In this document: piece after piece, positions 35,119-46,979 of the stretch
Numbering within the stretch: the first letter of the stretch is position 1
Layout of the letters: every line of letters begins with the position of its first letter
Assembly (NCBI GenBank): GCA_963576735.1
Contig: OY755176.1
Coordinates: forward strand, 16,911,423 to 16,975,422
Direction of reading: 5' to 3'
Origin: Bedellia somnulentella
Lineage: Eukaryota; Arthropoda; Insecta; Lepidoptera; Bedelliidae
DNA: 64,000 nt
The notes under the pieces: generated by a model
Databases searched by the model: none
Seen by the model: the letters and a program-made list of their open reading frames with translations, nothing else
Told to the model about the DNA's origin: nothing
Program-made: the position numbers and the translations under genes

Positions 35119-35941
35119 GTAGTAGTTATAGTATGTTAATAGTTCTCACTATTTATCATGATTGACGTCTAGAAATTGCATCATTCAGTGTCTCTTTAGA
35201 TGACTTGACCAGAGCCTTTATTAAAAGTTCCGCTATACCGAGGGGCTCCAGTATCAACTGAAAAGCGTTCTTTGTCAAAAAAACTAAGGCTTTCAGAATA
35301 GTCTAGTGCAGTTTGGTTACACTAAAGACTACTTCCGCGATAGTAGCTGAGACCAAGCTCTTTGCTTGCTCTCGGAAGTACAAAATCATTAATCTATTGA
35401 CAATCCGTCAAAATTTGGGAATCCTAGGTTCGTCGGAAGTTAAATGTGGTCACTATTAATATGAAAGATTGGAAAAGAAAGAAACAATGCCTTTATTTTT
35501 ACGACTTTTAAAAGTCGGAACCAAATACGAAGAAAACCTAATGCAGAGTCTTACTCAGAACACGAAAAAAATTACCCGAAATATTGGAATATATTTTCTC
35601 TTTCAAAAGAGAAAGAATGGATTACCATCATATACACAATACACATCAATAGGCTTTTCATCCGAGCCTCACAACATAATATCCCGTAAAAGGTGAACCG
35701 AAACCGCTATCGAAGTTCCATTATTGGACATACTGTGACCCTAACTACCTGTCACGTGAATGCAAAGAATGTTTTGATTAATGATCGGATCGCTCGAGAG
35801 GGTGACGTCACTTGTTCACGACGGCCATTACTGAACGAATGAAATGATGAACTGCTTTTTGCTAACTTTCGATTGTGACGGATTATTGAATTGAAGAGTT
35901 AGGAAACGAAATGGTATTTATATTGTGATTGTACTTTTGTA
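35119..35941. other. Non-coding (putative intron)
   Basis: A 75-codon open frame (35469-35696) has no recognisable domain and is not supported as a gene. Confidence 0.3.
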
Positions 35942-36162
35942 CCGTTTCTTCTGGTGGGTGTACGTAAGAGGCGACTAACGGTATTGGGGCTTTTAAGGGA
36001 TTTTTGGGCGATGCGGTTGGAGACCCATCACCAACAACCTTTATTTATTTATACCATCTTTTACTCACTCACATTTCCAAAAGTGGCTGAGGAATTTCTA
36101 ATTGCTTAGTTCTGGCTACCCCTTCTAGGGATTTATAGCCGTGAGTATATGTATGTATGTGT
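35942..36162 (+). mobile_element. SINE1 copy, 5'-truncated
   Basis: Starts within the head (CCGTTTCTTCTGGTGGGTGT) and continues intact to GCCGTGAGTATATGTATGTA. The first ~45 bases of the family are missing. Confidence 0.88.
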
Positions 36163-38449
36163 AAAATATTAATAAAAAAATCGCTTTCTTATTTAATAGT
36201 TGAAGGTCGAATATGAGATTGTGATAAAAAGGGAAGCAAGCAATGGATTGTGCATCTCAACGCCTGATTAATTATTAGCAGAACTGTGTGCGATGTTTTT
36301 GGTCTGAGCGCAGTGGTTGGAAACGGATGAGTGAGATTTTGAGTGAATGGTTTACAAAAACAAAGATAATTTATATACAGAAATAGTAAGTGAAATTCTA
36401 AGCAGGAATACACAGCTCTGTCTGGCTGCAAGGGTTCAATAAAATTGCTCCATTAAACTGATCTTATCTAAGGCGCGGTCAAAAAAAGGTGAGACATTAG
36501 TTAGATTCAGCGCCAGTCGGTCAGAATGCCTATTCCACTACTTTATGTAGTCATAAATTCTCATTTGGACGTTGAAATCACGATTTCAATTTATTCCGTG
36601 AATTGAACCTAGATGTGAACTTGAATTAAAACTAATTTAAAACATTGCCCTTGCATTGTCGGATTTGCCAAAAAACAATACGGTATCGCGACTTTGTATT
36701 CGAAACATTTATATTTTTATTCAAATTTGTTTTTTAATATTTTAACCAAACATCCTTTTCTTATGACTTTAAATTTGTATATTGTACTTCACCGAAGGGC
36801 AAACAAAGCGTCTAAATAAAGGTCGTGTAATAGGTAAAGTATTATTAAGTCAGTGGCAAAGTTTCGTGATGTTTCAGTAAAACTCAATTAGAGAAACCGT
36901 CCAAATCTGACGTTCAAGAGTTCGCAACGGCAATATGCTACAAGCAACTTCGCAAAGCACTCGGAATCGTAGGGAAATTCAATTAAAAGAAACAACCAAA
37001 TAGGGAAACTTGCAAAACTTCATAGTATTGCAACCTCATTTCGTATTCATAGAAGGAGTGGCAGTCTCTGATAATTATTTTGGCAAGCAAGCGAAATACC
37101 ATCGTTTAATTGGACAGACAAGAATGCAGAAAACGTGCAGTTATTCTGATTGGTCAATTATTATTTTGCTTCTTTTTATGTCTTGCTATTATAAGCTCAT
37201 TTCATAACTCCATGAATTTGGTTTTTAACCAATAGTTTTTTAGAAGGGATTATATCGATTATCGGAAGGCTTATTTCTTGAGTAAGCTGTTTAGGTAAAT
37301 CAGAGTTCAATCATTTGTATCATTACTTATAAAATTAAGATGATAATGGATACAAATGGATTGCCTGATCACAGACAGGCTGTATTTCTATAAATGAGCA
37401 GTCTGTTCCCGACACGACGATGACTCACGAAAGACTGCAGTTCCTCAGTATTTAATAAAGCCGAATTTATTAACATACGGACGCAAACAAAGTTTCCGAA
37501 GTTCACTTTAACTTCATACAGCGGCTGTTGGTATGAAAACTTGGGGAGACTCAATCGAACCCTCGATAAAGGCAAACGATCAAAACGCCAGTACAAACAG
37601 GTTTGTTTTGCAAGGCTAAGTTCCGGAAAGCATATTTCTCTTTTTAGTTTCTCTTATCCCCTGCAGTCAAACCAAAGTTGGCAAACAGTCGAGACATATG
37701 AATCACACAATCGATCTGCCAAATCCCTATGGGGCAATATACTCACGTTAACTCTGAATTAAGCTGCCCCTCCTCCTTCGTTGTAAGAAAACTGTTGATA
37801 CTGAACCGCAAAGTATGTGAGTTGAAACAACTTTGGTATTTGCAATTCATCAAGTTAATAGACTCCGAATAATTATGCTTTGACAGAGTTTGAAAAGGCT
37901 TTGTTATAACTTTTAGCGTATGCAATCAAAACAGAAAGTGGCTTGTTATTCGTGCTTCCAGTAGTAATAATAACATCCACCGTGTGGTTAACTAGGAGCG
38001 AGCGCAAACATGGTAGAAAAGTTTAACGTCCTCCCCCCAACCGTAATTTTCACGTAGCAGTCGTAAAAAGGCGCGTTCGTCCGCCATCGCCCGCCATTTT
38101 GAAAATATAGCGTGAGCTTTTGGCGGGAAAGCCGGGCAATACCATTTTCTTTCCATAAAAGCTGAGTGCCGAATGAAAACGAGTAAATTAAGTTATTCTG
38201 CACTGAAAACAGTAATCTGTGTGCCTCTCGCTTATATTAGCATAGCAAGCAATATGAGAAGCTATTAGATAACAAAGTTTGTGTTATCGAGGGAGGGTTC
38301 TCCTGTTTCGGGTATAATAAGCCTGGGTCGGGGTAATTACGCATATCAGTAAGGCCGAGCTTCTAATTTATAATGGATCCTTTTGTGTTGACGATCAACG
38401 TCTGACTAAACTTATAATTGCGTTGTTTGTAACCTAATGCTCATATTCA
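36163..38449. other. Long non-coding stretch (putative intron)
   Basis: No gene, RNA or repeat recognised. Confidence 0.35.
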
Positions 38450-39807
38450 TCTATACTTATAATAAATCTGTAGAGAGGTCAATTCTGTACATGAAATATA
38501 TTTTCAAAATAACCATTAGGTGGTGATTAGGGATCGATACTGATGCCAAAAATGCAATCAGTAAAATTTTTGTCTGCCTGTCTGTCTGTCTGTCTGTCTG
38601 TCGGTTTGTATGTTCCTTATGGAAACAAAAACTACTCGACGGATTTTAACGAAACTTGGTACAATTATTCTTCATACACCTGCGCAGGTTTTTGTATACT
38701 TTCCAGCTGAGTAGTAAAGGGGAATTTTGGGAAATTTTGGGAAAACGGGAGAAGTTACTCCATTTTTTAAGCTTCCGTCGCGTGTGCAGCCTCAATGGTT
38801 AAACTTACATAGAAATCAAGTGCGACGGAAATATTCTTCATAAAATTATCTAAAAAAAAACCTCAGCAGTTTATGTCTATCTTTTACGGTTGACTCACAA
38901 TAACACGTGTAATTCCTGATAGCTTAGCAGTTGAGATCATTCTGATTATATTTGTTTACTCTTACGTTTGTAAACGTCTCACTCATCCCAAATTTAAAAA
39001 AAGGTAACATTATTACCTATTCAATAAAAAAAGAATCATAGAAATCGGTAGACAAACACCAAAATTATACATAAAATAAGCCATCGCGCCTGTGATCAAA
39101 ACCAAATCTTTACAAATTTACATATAACATACTAGATGGCGCCAGTAGTTGCATACGATTTACGTAATGATTTATTTTTTAGACTGTTATAAATACTTCA
39201 TAGCGTTTTATTTCAAAATTTGCTATTAAACGGAAATACTGAACCGTTCATCAACATAACATAACATAACATAAACGTTCACGCCGTTTATCCCCGAAGG
39301 GGTTGGCAGAGGTACCAATACTCTTGAACTCACATGGCAAGCGCCATCTAGTTTCCAGAGAAGGTACCCACGTTTTGCTAAGACAGTGTACTCACGTGAT
39401 AGGGGGCAGGCCTATCGCCGTTTTGTACGAATACACTGTCACATGACTTAGTACAACTCAGCCATGTGGGTTTCCTCACGATGTTTTCCCTCACCGTTAG
39501 CAACCATGATAAATTAACCACACATATGACTTTATAAAAGACAAATTGGTGTAGGCCCGTCCCAGGATTGGAACTCACGCCCTTCTGTTTTACGGGCGGG
39601 TGTTCTACCCACTGGACTATCATGTCGCTATCGCTTCATCAAAGCGCATTTAAAATCACCAAAGTACACTGTTTAGGGAGTGCTATAAATTTAATAAATT
39701 GAAAACATTGCGCTGAATTTCACAATGCTTGAGCAGTGACTGAAGAAAGAAACCTTAGATATTTAAAAAAACAACGCTACCCGTGCGAAGCTGGGACGAT
39801 CCACTAG
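38450..39807 (+). mobile_element. Non-autonomous Helitron-like element, copy 2, split by a SINE2
   Basis: Starts TCTATACTTATAATAAATCT after A and ends GGACGATCCACTAG before T. It is collinear with copy 1 (11028-12031) over its whole length apart from the SINE2 at 39255-39634. Its (GTCT)n array is short (about 38573-38602). CTAGATGGCGC lies at 39132-39142. No TSD and no coding frame. Confidence 0.78.
39255..39634 (-). mobile_element. SINE2 full-length copy inserted in the Helitron-like element
   Basis: Reverse orientation: tail of three to four ATAAC pentamers, CCCCGAAGGGG, AGCGCCATCTAG (39340-39351), body, tRNA head with TAGTCCAGTGGG (A box) and GAGTTCCAATCCTGG (B-box region). TTCATCAA is duplicated at 39247-39254 and 39635-39642. 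Copy 1 of the Helitron shows the uninterrupted target. Confidence 0.94.
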
Positions 39808-40288
39808 TGTATAATAATCCGCTAAAAACCCTACGGATTTAAATTTATGTGAAATATAAATTAAGTTAAAATGATTTTCTTAGATTGAAATACAAGCATC
39901 GCTTCATCAGATTTTAACGAAGAATAAAGTAAAACATCTTGAAATAGTGGGAATAGACTCTTATCAAGAATCTCGCAATTTTTTTTCCATTCTCCCAACA
40001 AAACTAAAAAAATGATATATCTCATACCATATACCTCCTCAACAAAACCCCGACGCGTGAAACCCTCTTATAATTCATGTCGACGTCTCTTCAATATCTG
40101 TTCACATTTTCCCGCCCGATTATTCAAATGAAACGATGAAAATATCATATTAAAATGGAGCTGACAGTTTGTTTATTATCATTCATTGATCGGACGGCGG
40201 CATTCAAGTGGAAAATTTAGCATGTACATAAAATTATGGATGGTATTTTGAGCTCTGGGTTTTAATGGGATTTTATAAATGTTTTAGT
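39808..40288. other. Non-coding (putative intron)
   Basis: Nothing recognised. Confidence 0.3.
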
Positions 40289-40634
40289 ACCGTGTGTAAA
40301 ATGCTCAGTGGATATAACACCACTGATCGTGCAGACAATGAGGGTTCAAATCCCGGGATGGGCCTACACCAATTTGACTTTTATAAAAAAGTCATGTGTG
40401 GTTGAATTACCATGGTTTCTAACGGCGATGGAAAACATCGTGAGGAATCCCACATAGCTAAGTTGTACTTGAACAGTGTATTCGTATATAACGGCGATAG
40501 GCCTGCCGCCTATCACGTGAGTACACTGTCCAAGCAAAACGTGGGTACTATGAACAAGAGGTGACAATGTCACGTGATGTTCAGAAATATTAGTAACTCT
40601 GTCAACCCCTTCGAGGATATACGGCATGAACGTG
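40289..40634 (+). mobile_element. SINE2 copy, full length but diverged
   Basis: Head with GCTCAGTGGATATAACACC and the B box GGGTTCAAATCCCGG (40342-40356), body, GAGGTGACAATGTCACGTGA block, CAACCCCTTCGAGGATATAC, GGCATGAACG. The tail is lost. Confidence 0.85.
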
Positions 40635-41172
40635 AGTTGAGTAAATATCCATATTTTTAATGATAAAAAGTTGTAAGTTTCAAAGCAAATCACCAACAAT
40701 GTTCTTTGTTTATTAGGTTTAAAGCTTATTCTAAGAAAAGTTAAACTTATTTATCTTAAAATGATTTGTTAGTTTATTCATTGTATTACATATAATCATT
40801 GTTAATTAGAAATAAGTTACATTTGAACTTGTCCACATCAAAAACACCTTTAGCGCCTTCCCATCTATGGGCATACTTAGTGTAGAGCGAGTAAGTGAAT
40901 CGTTTGTATAAGTAAAGCCGGTCGGCTGTTTAAATTTCTAAACAAGATTTCAAACTTAAACATTATACAGTACCTCCCATTACAAGTTGACAAATTTCAC
41001 AGACAAATGTTACATATTTCTACAAAAACATTTCTCGTGTTACTTATACAAGCAGTAAATTAACTAACACTTTACTTTTACATGGCGATATTCGCTTGAA
41101 GAAAATACTGCCTTTGGCTTGAGTGCTGCACAGTTGATCACATAATATATTCAATTACAATAACATTAGATA
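40635..41172. other. Non-coding (putative intron)
   Basis: Nothing recognised. Confidence 0.3.
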
Positions 41173-41288
41173 AACTCACGGCTATAAATACAAAAATGTA
41201 CTAGCCAGAACTCTAGTATTTAAAAAAACTCTTCAGTTTCTTTTAGAAGTTGAGTAGGAAAAGTGCTTTTCTAAGTCGACACTACACA
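41173..41288 (-). mobile_element. SINE1 copy with large internal deletion, degenerate
   Basis: CTCACGGCTATAAATAC, CTAGCCAGAACTCTAG and CTTTTAGAAGTTGAGTAGGA are joined directly to GCTTTTCTAAGTCGACACTA. Both ends survive but the middle ~130 bases are gone. Confidence 0.65.
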
Positions 41289-43106
41289 TATACATAAAAT
41301 GTTTTCAAGGAATATTCGCGATATATTTAAAATTGTGTTTGTTTGTCCTCAGTGTTAAAATTTAAAATATCTCTTTATAGTTTGTGTTTAAAATGTCTAA
41401 AACTCTGACATTCATATTATAAAGAGTGTTTGTATAGTCGCGACGCGCAGTGACAAACTAGACGCTAACGAAAAAGAAATCACATCAAAACTTTAAACTA
41501 TTCTCTCCGGAGTAATATTTGAAATTATCACAATTGTTTCAAATCCCCTGTCAGATATTAGACACGGTCTATATTGCAAATCATGGAAAAACTGTACAAG
41601 GGGAGAGGAGCTTAAAACTCATAACTGACATTAAGAAACCGAGGGGGCGATCATTTGGTGGTTTTGGAGCCTTGTTTTGACGCAGATGTTTTTTATAGTA
41701 AACGATTTCAATAGCTAAACTCAAAAATAGATTGCAATATTGATAAACTTTAATTAAGTCAGCCCGTCTAGTATTAGTTCTGAATAGCACTATATTTTTT
41801 GCTAGCGATACTAATTTTGGGCTATGTGGAGGCCAAAGACACAGGAAAAAAAAGACACAAACAAGAATAAAGAAAGACACAGGAAATGCACCATTAAGTC
41901 CTGTTTTCGGTACAGGTCGATCAATCATGATAGAATCTAAATATCTTTCTAAGAAAAATCAAATATAACCATAACATTAAATAAACTATCATAACAAGGC
42001 GGTCTGAGAATGTTATTAAAAGAAATAAAATATTCAAATAACCGGTTTTAATACACATATTTAGGATCGTACTCATTAAAGCTACCATTTTAGTCTCGCA
42101 CGAAATTAATACGATTTCTAAATGATAAAAATTTGGTTCCAATGGCCACTAAAATATCAAAGGACTTATTTGCATATGACATACATGATTGATCAATAAT
42201 AAGTTCATCATCGTAATAGCCAGTCTTCTACTAGGTTTTATCAGACGATAGTAATTCGGGCAATCGGAAAAATATAGTTGAAATCATAATATGTACACTG
42301 TTTAGTCAAGGTCATTGCGAGAAATTGTTAAGATCTTTGTACTTAATATACCAATCTTATACTTCCAAATAATTTCAAAATCCAGCAAGATATTGCTAAA
42401 TTTCAGTTTATGCAAAAGCACAATTTTTACTATAGCCATAAGGAAAGATATAAAAGTTTGCACAAAGCAATATCTGCAGATTCCGCAAATGTACCAGTAT
42501 TTTTAAACTGTTGAGTTTGCAACGCTCGCTTGGCTTAATGTGGATCGTATCGGAGCCCGGAAATGTGGAACCACCGCCATTTTCTCTAACATGCGTCACC
42601 TGTCAATGTCACTTACACATGTCTCTTTGTCAAATCGAACAGATTATTTAGAGGATTGAGCAAGGAGTTTGTTCACTAATGGTTTGACTACTTGAATTTA
42701 TTTTGTTCTCCGTGTAATAAATAGGCTTTTTGCAATATCTAATCCCACTAATAAATAATTATATTTCATAAATCTGTGCTTCGTTGATTGTTTTATTTAA
42801 TATTTAAATTTGTTGTATTCATAAAAAAATTGTATGTTTGACAAATACAAAATTTCAGATAAAATCCATTTGTATCAAAGAAATCAACGATTACACCGGG
42901 TTAATCGTACTAATCCGAATAGTCTAGTATTATCTAAGATAAGAAACGGCTCTACCTAAATGAATAATGCTAGATTTGCATAGGTGTTAACATCCCTCAT
43001 CACATTGCATTATCCATGACATCGGCAATTGCTTTCGTGTTAACAAATATAATATAAAAAAAACATTCGTTGCAATGACGCATCTACCTACGGTTTTATT
43101 CATAGG
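41289..43106. other. Non-coding (putative intron)
   Basis: No gene supported. An A-rich stretch at 41836-41890 has imperfect repeats of AAAGACACAGG. Confidence 0.35.
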
Positions 43107-43168
43107 GTTCCTTAGCTCTGGCTACCCCTTCTAGGGATTTATAGCCGTGAGTATATGTATGTATGTTA
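43107..43168 (+). mobile_element. SINE1, severely 5'-truncated
   Basis: Only TTCCTTAGCTCTGGCTACCC to GCCGTGAGTATATGTATG is present. The intact 3' end with no head is the expected product of aborted reverse transcription. Confidence 0.8.
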
Positions 43169-43551
43169 TTTTAAAGTCAGATTGTTTTTGCCGTTATCTT
43201 TATTTTCTTAATCTAATCAATATCGTAAGTTATTAAAGAAATATACTAAGTGGATTGCTTTGTCAATGCAATAGATAGAATGCAACAAAATCCATAAATC
43301 AAAACTTCTTTCCCCTCACATACCTAAAAGATAAATAGACAATACGTATATCTGCAATAAGTTCTTCATTGTATTTAATGTTATTCTGCACAATAGTATT
43401 TCCTTTCGGATAAAACAGATATGTAATTAGTCGTAAATATTAATAGAAATAGATTTAAAAATATATTTTAAGAATGTGTGGAATCATTTTTACAAAACAA
43501 AGTATGTTACATAAAAGATTACTTTTAATGAGCAGATAATCTTCCAAATAA

Positions 43552-43759
43552 ATACATATTCTCTCGGCTATAAGGGGTAGCCAAAGGTTGAGAATTAGTT
43601 ATTCCTGGGCCACATTCGAAGTTGATTAAGATAAAGATTATAAAATAAATTTTGGTAATGGGTGTCCAACCGCAGCGATCGCCCAAAAATAAAAATAATC
43701 TTCGAACAACAACGGGCAGGAATGGTGTAGTGCTATTTTAAGTCGACACTACACAGCTT
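43552..43759 (-). mobile_element. SINE1 copy, diverged
   Basis: CTCTCGGCTATAAGGGGTAG, GGTAATGGGTGTCCAACCGC, ATCGCCCAAAAAT, GGTGTAGTGCTATTTTAAGT, CGACACTACACAGC in the right order, with internal losses. Confidence 0.75.
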
Positions 43760-44046
43760 CTTCTTTTCTTAATCTTCAAAATCCATAGTATAATATCAAA
43801 TTTAATTATTCAAAAACATAACTCTCGTAATAAAGCAGTCTGGTAAAACAACCCCTTATTCTAGTTTGATACTAACTTCTTAAATATATTAGTTAAGGAA
43901 TCAATATTAGTTACCTTATATGTTAAAGAATAAATATTTTTGGGATCATTCACCATAACCCACACAACTTAATAATGTTTGAACATATTTGGAACAAGTG
44001 TTTTTCCTCATAAATAAAAGATGTTATTAAAGGAAAGAAAAATTTC

Positions 44047-44121
44047 GACACTGGCGGTGTTCGAACCCGCGACCTTCGGGTATACGCCCCCGGTCGCTCT
44101 GCCAACTGAGCTACAAGTGTC
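44047..44121 (-). tRNA. tRNA-like sequence, copy 1 (probable pseudogene or SINE head)
   Basis: Minus strand: GACACTTGTAGCTCAGTTGG, GGTTCGAACAC at the B-box position, CAGTGTC 3' acceptor strand. It has an extra T in the 5' acceptor strand, an extra base in the anticodon arm and a G-to-A change in the T arm, so it is unlikely to be functional. Confidence 0.45.
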
Positions 44122-44197
44122 AGTTGGCAGAGCGACGGGGGCGTATACCCGAAGGTCGCGGGTTCGAACCCCGCCAGTGTCGAAATTTTTCTTTCCT
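44121..44197 (+). tRNA. tRNA-like sequence, copy 2, lacks 5' acceptor strand
   Basis: Starts at CAGTTGGCAGAGCG, so the first ~12 bases of the tRNA (acceptor strand and start of the A box) are missing. The T arm GCGGGTTCGAACCCCGC and acceptor CAGTGTC are intact. It forms the right arm of the palindrome. Positions 44121-44266 are repeated at 44436-44581. Confidence 0.45.
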
Positions 44198-44423
44198 TTA
44201 ATAACATCTTTTATTTATGAGTAATAATCCCCACATGAGGAATTCATGTCAAAAAACATTAAATTATGTGATAGTTAGGCGTTTCCAACATTTGCATTCT
44301 ATCTGAAAAGGTAGACAAGTGGCCGTCCGAATTAGTTAAAATTCGGAGGTAGGAAACGCAAACACTACTTGAACGTGTAAAAAAGAAACAAAGGATAGAG
44401 AAATTTCGCGCTGGATGCCAACT

Positions 44424-44496
44424 GACACTGTAGCTCAGTTGGCAGAGCGACGGGGGCGTATACCCGAAGGTCGCGGGTTCGAACCCCGCCAGTGTC
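44424..44496 (+). tRNA. tRNA-like sequence, copy 3, complete
   Basis: A 73-base unit. It has a perfect 7-bp acceptor stem (GACACTG/CAGTGTC), a D arm GCTC...GAGC, the A box TAGCTCAGTTGG and a perfect T arm GCGGG/CCCGC with B box GGTTCGAACCC. The anticodon arm (ACGGGGGCGTATACCCGA) gives only a 4-bp stem and an 8-base loop with no U33-anticodon arrangement, so no amino acid can be assigned. Most likely a tRNA-derived repeat with intact RNA polymerase III promoter. Its reverse translation (GFEPATFGYT) often appears as a false protein in gene models. Confidence 0.5.
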
Positions 44497-44593
44497 GAAA
44501 TTTTTCTTTCCTTTAATAACATCTTTTATTTATGAGTAATAATCCCCACATGAGGAATTCATGTCAAAAAACATTAAATTAAGTGTTTTTCCT

Positions 44594-46108
44594 GTTGAAT
44601 GATAATTGACACTTTGTTAAATACTTATTTTACGAAATTAACATTATGTTATGGTCAAAGACTTCGTTTTACTGTATTTAACAAGTACTGAGTTAAAAGT
44701 TAAGTGGGTACTCTGAACATCAGGAGACAATGTGTAAGGTAGAGGTATATGGTGTCTAGATAAACTAGTAGCACTCTAATATATATGCTAGAGTAAATGT
44801 TGAGCCTATTTTATTAAAGATTTAGATATGTTTGAAGACTCAAAATTCATTACGAAATGAAAATCCATGTCACTTAATAAAATGCTCATTACAGAGCCAA
44901 ACAGCAATTATTTGATTAGTAACTGTATCAGAACTATCTTAAAACAGTTAAATCAGATAATTTCAAATCGAAACGTTCCATAATACGCAACAGTGACTCA
45001 CCACAATCAATAAAATGAGTCACAATAAGAACTAAATACTCTATACAGAAAAAAAAACAAAGAAGAAGACTAAAACAATAAGTGGCCAGTCATTCAAAAC
45101 TCAAAATGGTGCCGAATAGAGTGTCCAAAAAACCCCAGATCGATAATCAGATAGCAAGTTGCATTCGGTCCGTGTACAGAGCGAAGTACTAAGGGTTGTA
45201 GCACGGTAACGTTAGGGTACTCCCCTCTGACTCATAAAGAGGGTGGCGCCCCCAATCCTCCCCTCACTTTTGAGGGTTTGGTCGATATCTGTTGTTTTCG
45301 CACTACGAAGTACGAAACACCATGCGTTCTTCGCCGTGTTAACAATTTAAGTTGAGACGTTGAAAATTCACGATTAAAGTTTAAAAGTTATTTAATTGTT
45401 TTCGGTCCTTGCATGGGGTTAGGATTTTTTTTTTAAATAAATACGAGTGGAATATCATGTTTATTTGTTTTTACAGTTATGTTTCTTTTGAAAGTGTTAT
45501 TATTTATGTTATTCGTTGCACCAAATTCGACCTTTATGGGTTAGAATGGGGAAATACTATAGCGACACCATTGGTAGTTTGAAAGAAAGTATAAGATAGC
45601 TAGGTAGTATTGTATCTTATCGTTAGGTACAATGTATGTCTTTATTTAAAACGTTTTTTTTGTAAAAGATTATTAAGATAAATTTGAAGAAGTTATATGT
45701 GTTGCATAAATTTATAGACAGACGCGGATAGCAACTTTCTTCGAGCATATTTCTATCAATAGATTTCTATTGTGTTAAAAGTTTAATTTGGTTAATGGCT
45801 TTAAATAGCGTAGCTTGGGTAATCAAACGTAGAAACGAACATATTATTTATATTTGCCAATTGTTACTTTATTCATGATACTGCATACCCCTTATAAAAC
45901 AATTGGCTCGGATCCGTGGAACGAATATTTAATACTGTCTTTTATCAATTCTGTTGTGTCGGGGAACTTTGTTAGCCGTGAAGTAAGTCGAGAAAACGAA
46001 TAGCCGAGATAAGGAAAGGGAGGCATTTTCTATTTACACGGCAAATTGCGTCATAAATCAGCATCAACTCTCTCACTTTTTGTTTTATAATTAATGACTA
46101 TACGGATT
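44594..46108. other. Non-coding; locally CpG-richer unique segment
   Basis: A SINE2 scrap lies at 44700-44740 (GTGGGTACTCTGAACATCAG). Around 45110-45360 base composition is more GC-rich (GGTGGCGCCCCCAATCC, CACGGTAACGTTAGGG) and might be a promoter or 5' UTR, but no splice or start signals were convincing. The rest is AT-rich. Confidence 0.35.
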
Positions 46109-46413
46109 TGGGTGTTAAATTTGAAGATGCGTATTGAATTGTAAGCTTATAAATTTATAGGTATGTATGATACCTTTGTATCTCTGTGTCTATGTATAAT
46201 AATAGTAAAATAAGTATGGTACCAAAATAACATCTTTTACAATTTTTGACTGTCTGTCTTCTGTTTCTTCCGGCTTATCTCTATATCGACTTGACCGATT
46301 TTGACAAGAATTTTGATAAGAAGGTATAGTAAAGTAAGTAGTAGCTTAGAGCTTGAGTCACTTTTTTCATGTATACTCTTAAATAATCTTGCGAAGCCGC
46401 GGCGGTCCGCTAA
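46109..46413 (+). mobile_element. Helitron-like fragment, second family
   Basis: Includes AAATTTGAAGATGCGTATTG at its start, a short GACTGTCTGTCTTCTG run, TCGACTTGACCGATTTTGAC and the end GCGAAGCCGCGGCGGTCCGC, then CTAA. This is the usual order of lepidopteran Helitron-derived repeats (CTRR end). Its first ~65 bases recur at 47515-47580. Confidence 0.55.
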
Positions 46414-46979
46414 CTTCTAATATCATAGTTTGAATAATGCTAGAGCATAATTCTTACTCTTCCTTGTCTTTCAAAATATAAGAACAATACGGTTAAAATT
46501 TATATACAGATACAGTCTAGTACTCATGATAACTCCAATTATTACTTCGCAAAACACAATGTGACAAGTTTTCTATTTCTGAAAATAGTAGAGACTATAT
46601 TGCCAAACCACTAATGTGGACATTAAATCAAATCAAAACTATTATGAGAATATAGATCGTGCGTATGATCTCATTAAAATAATACTATTGACACCTCAAT
46701 CGTATCAGTAATCTAAAACCCAGTTATAACGTTTCTAGTAAGCGGGTAAGTCAACCTAGGGCCAACTAGAACAAACTCTATAGGGTTACGCGTCGGACAG
46801 CTAACGGAAATTTTATAACCTAATGCTATATATGGAAACTGGTTTTGTCTGTCTATATCGATATAAATGTTCTTGCTTTATTTCTTAGAGCATTGAATTA
46901 TAATTCTACGAGTTTTTAATTATAATTCAGAAATAAAATTAATCACCAACAGAGTAAAGACTCGTTTTCAAGTGATTTG

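Larger units (their letters stand above)
44007..44221. repeat. Near-perfect palindrome of two tRNA-like units
   Basis: Arms 44007-44108 and 44121-44221 are complementary over about 101 bases with one substitution and one inserted base, around a 12-base centre (AGCTACAAGTGT). Each arm holds a tRNA-like unit plus ~50 bases of flank (CGAAATTTTTCTTTCC, TTTAATAACATCTTTTATTT). Such a structure could extrude as a cruciform. Confidence 0.92.
43996..44593. repeat. 13-bp direct repeats bracketing the tRNA-like complex
   Basis: AAGTGTTTTTCCT occurs at 43996-44008 and again at 44581-44593, enclosing all three tRNA-like copies. It may be the target-site duplication of one insertion event that brought in the complex. 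Confidence 0.6.

Noticed and set aside
41581..41928. 115-codon minus-strand frame
   Set aside because: Low-complexity, hydrophobic translation over an A-rich repeat stretch with no recognisable domain.
44424..44496. Functional tRNA gene with a defined amino acid
   Set aside because: The anticodon arm cannot be folded canonically; no U33 and three-base anticodon can be assigned.
44021..44522. Open frames reading GFEPATFGYT
   Set aside because: They are translations through tRNA-like sequences and palindrome arms, a familiar annotation artefact, not proteins.
45110..45360. GC-richer segment as a gene promoter or exon
   Set aside because: No convincing TATA/initiator, start codon or splice signals were found.
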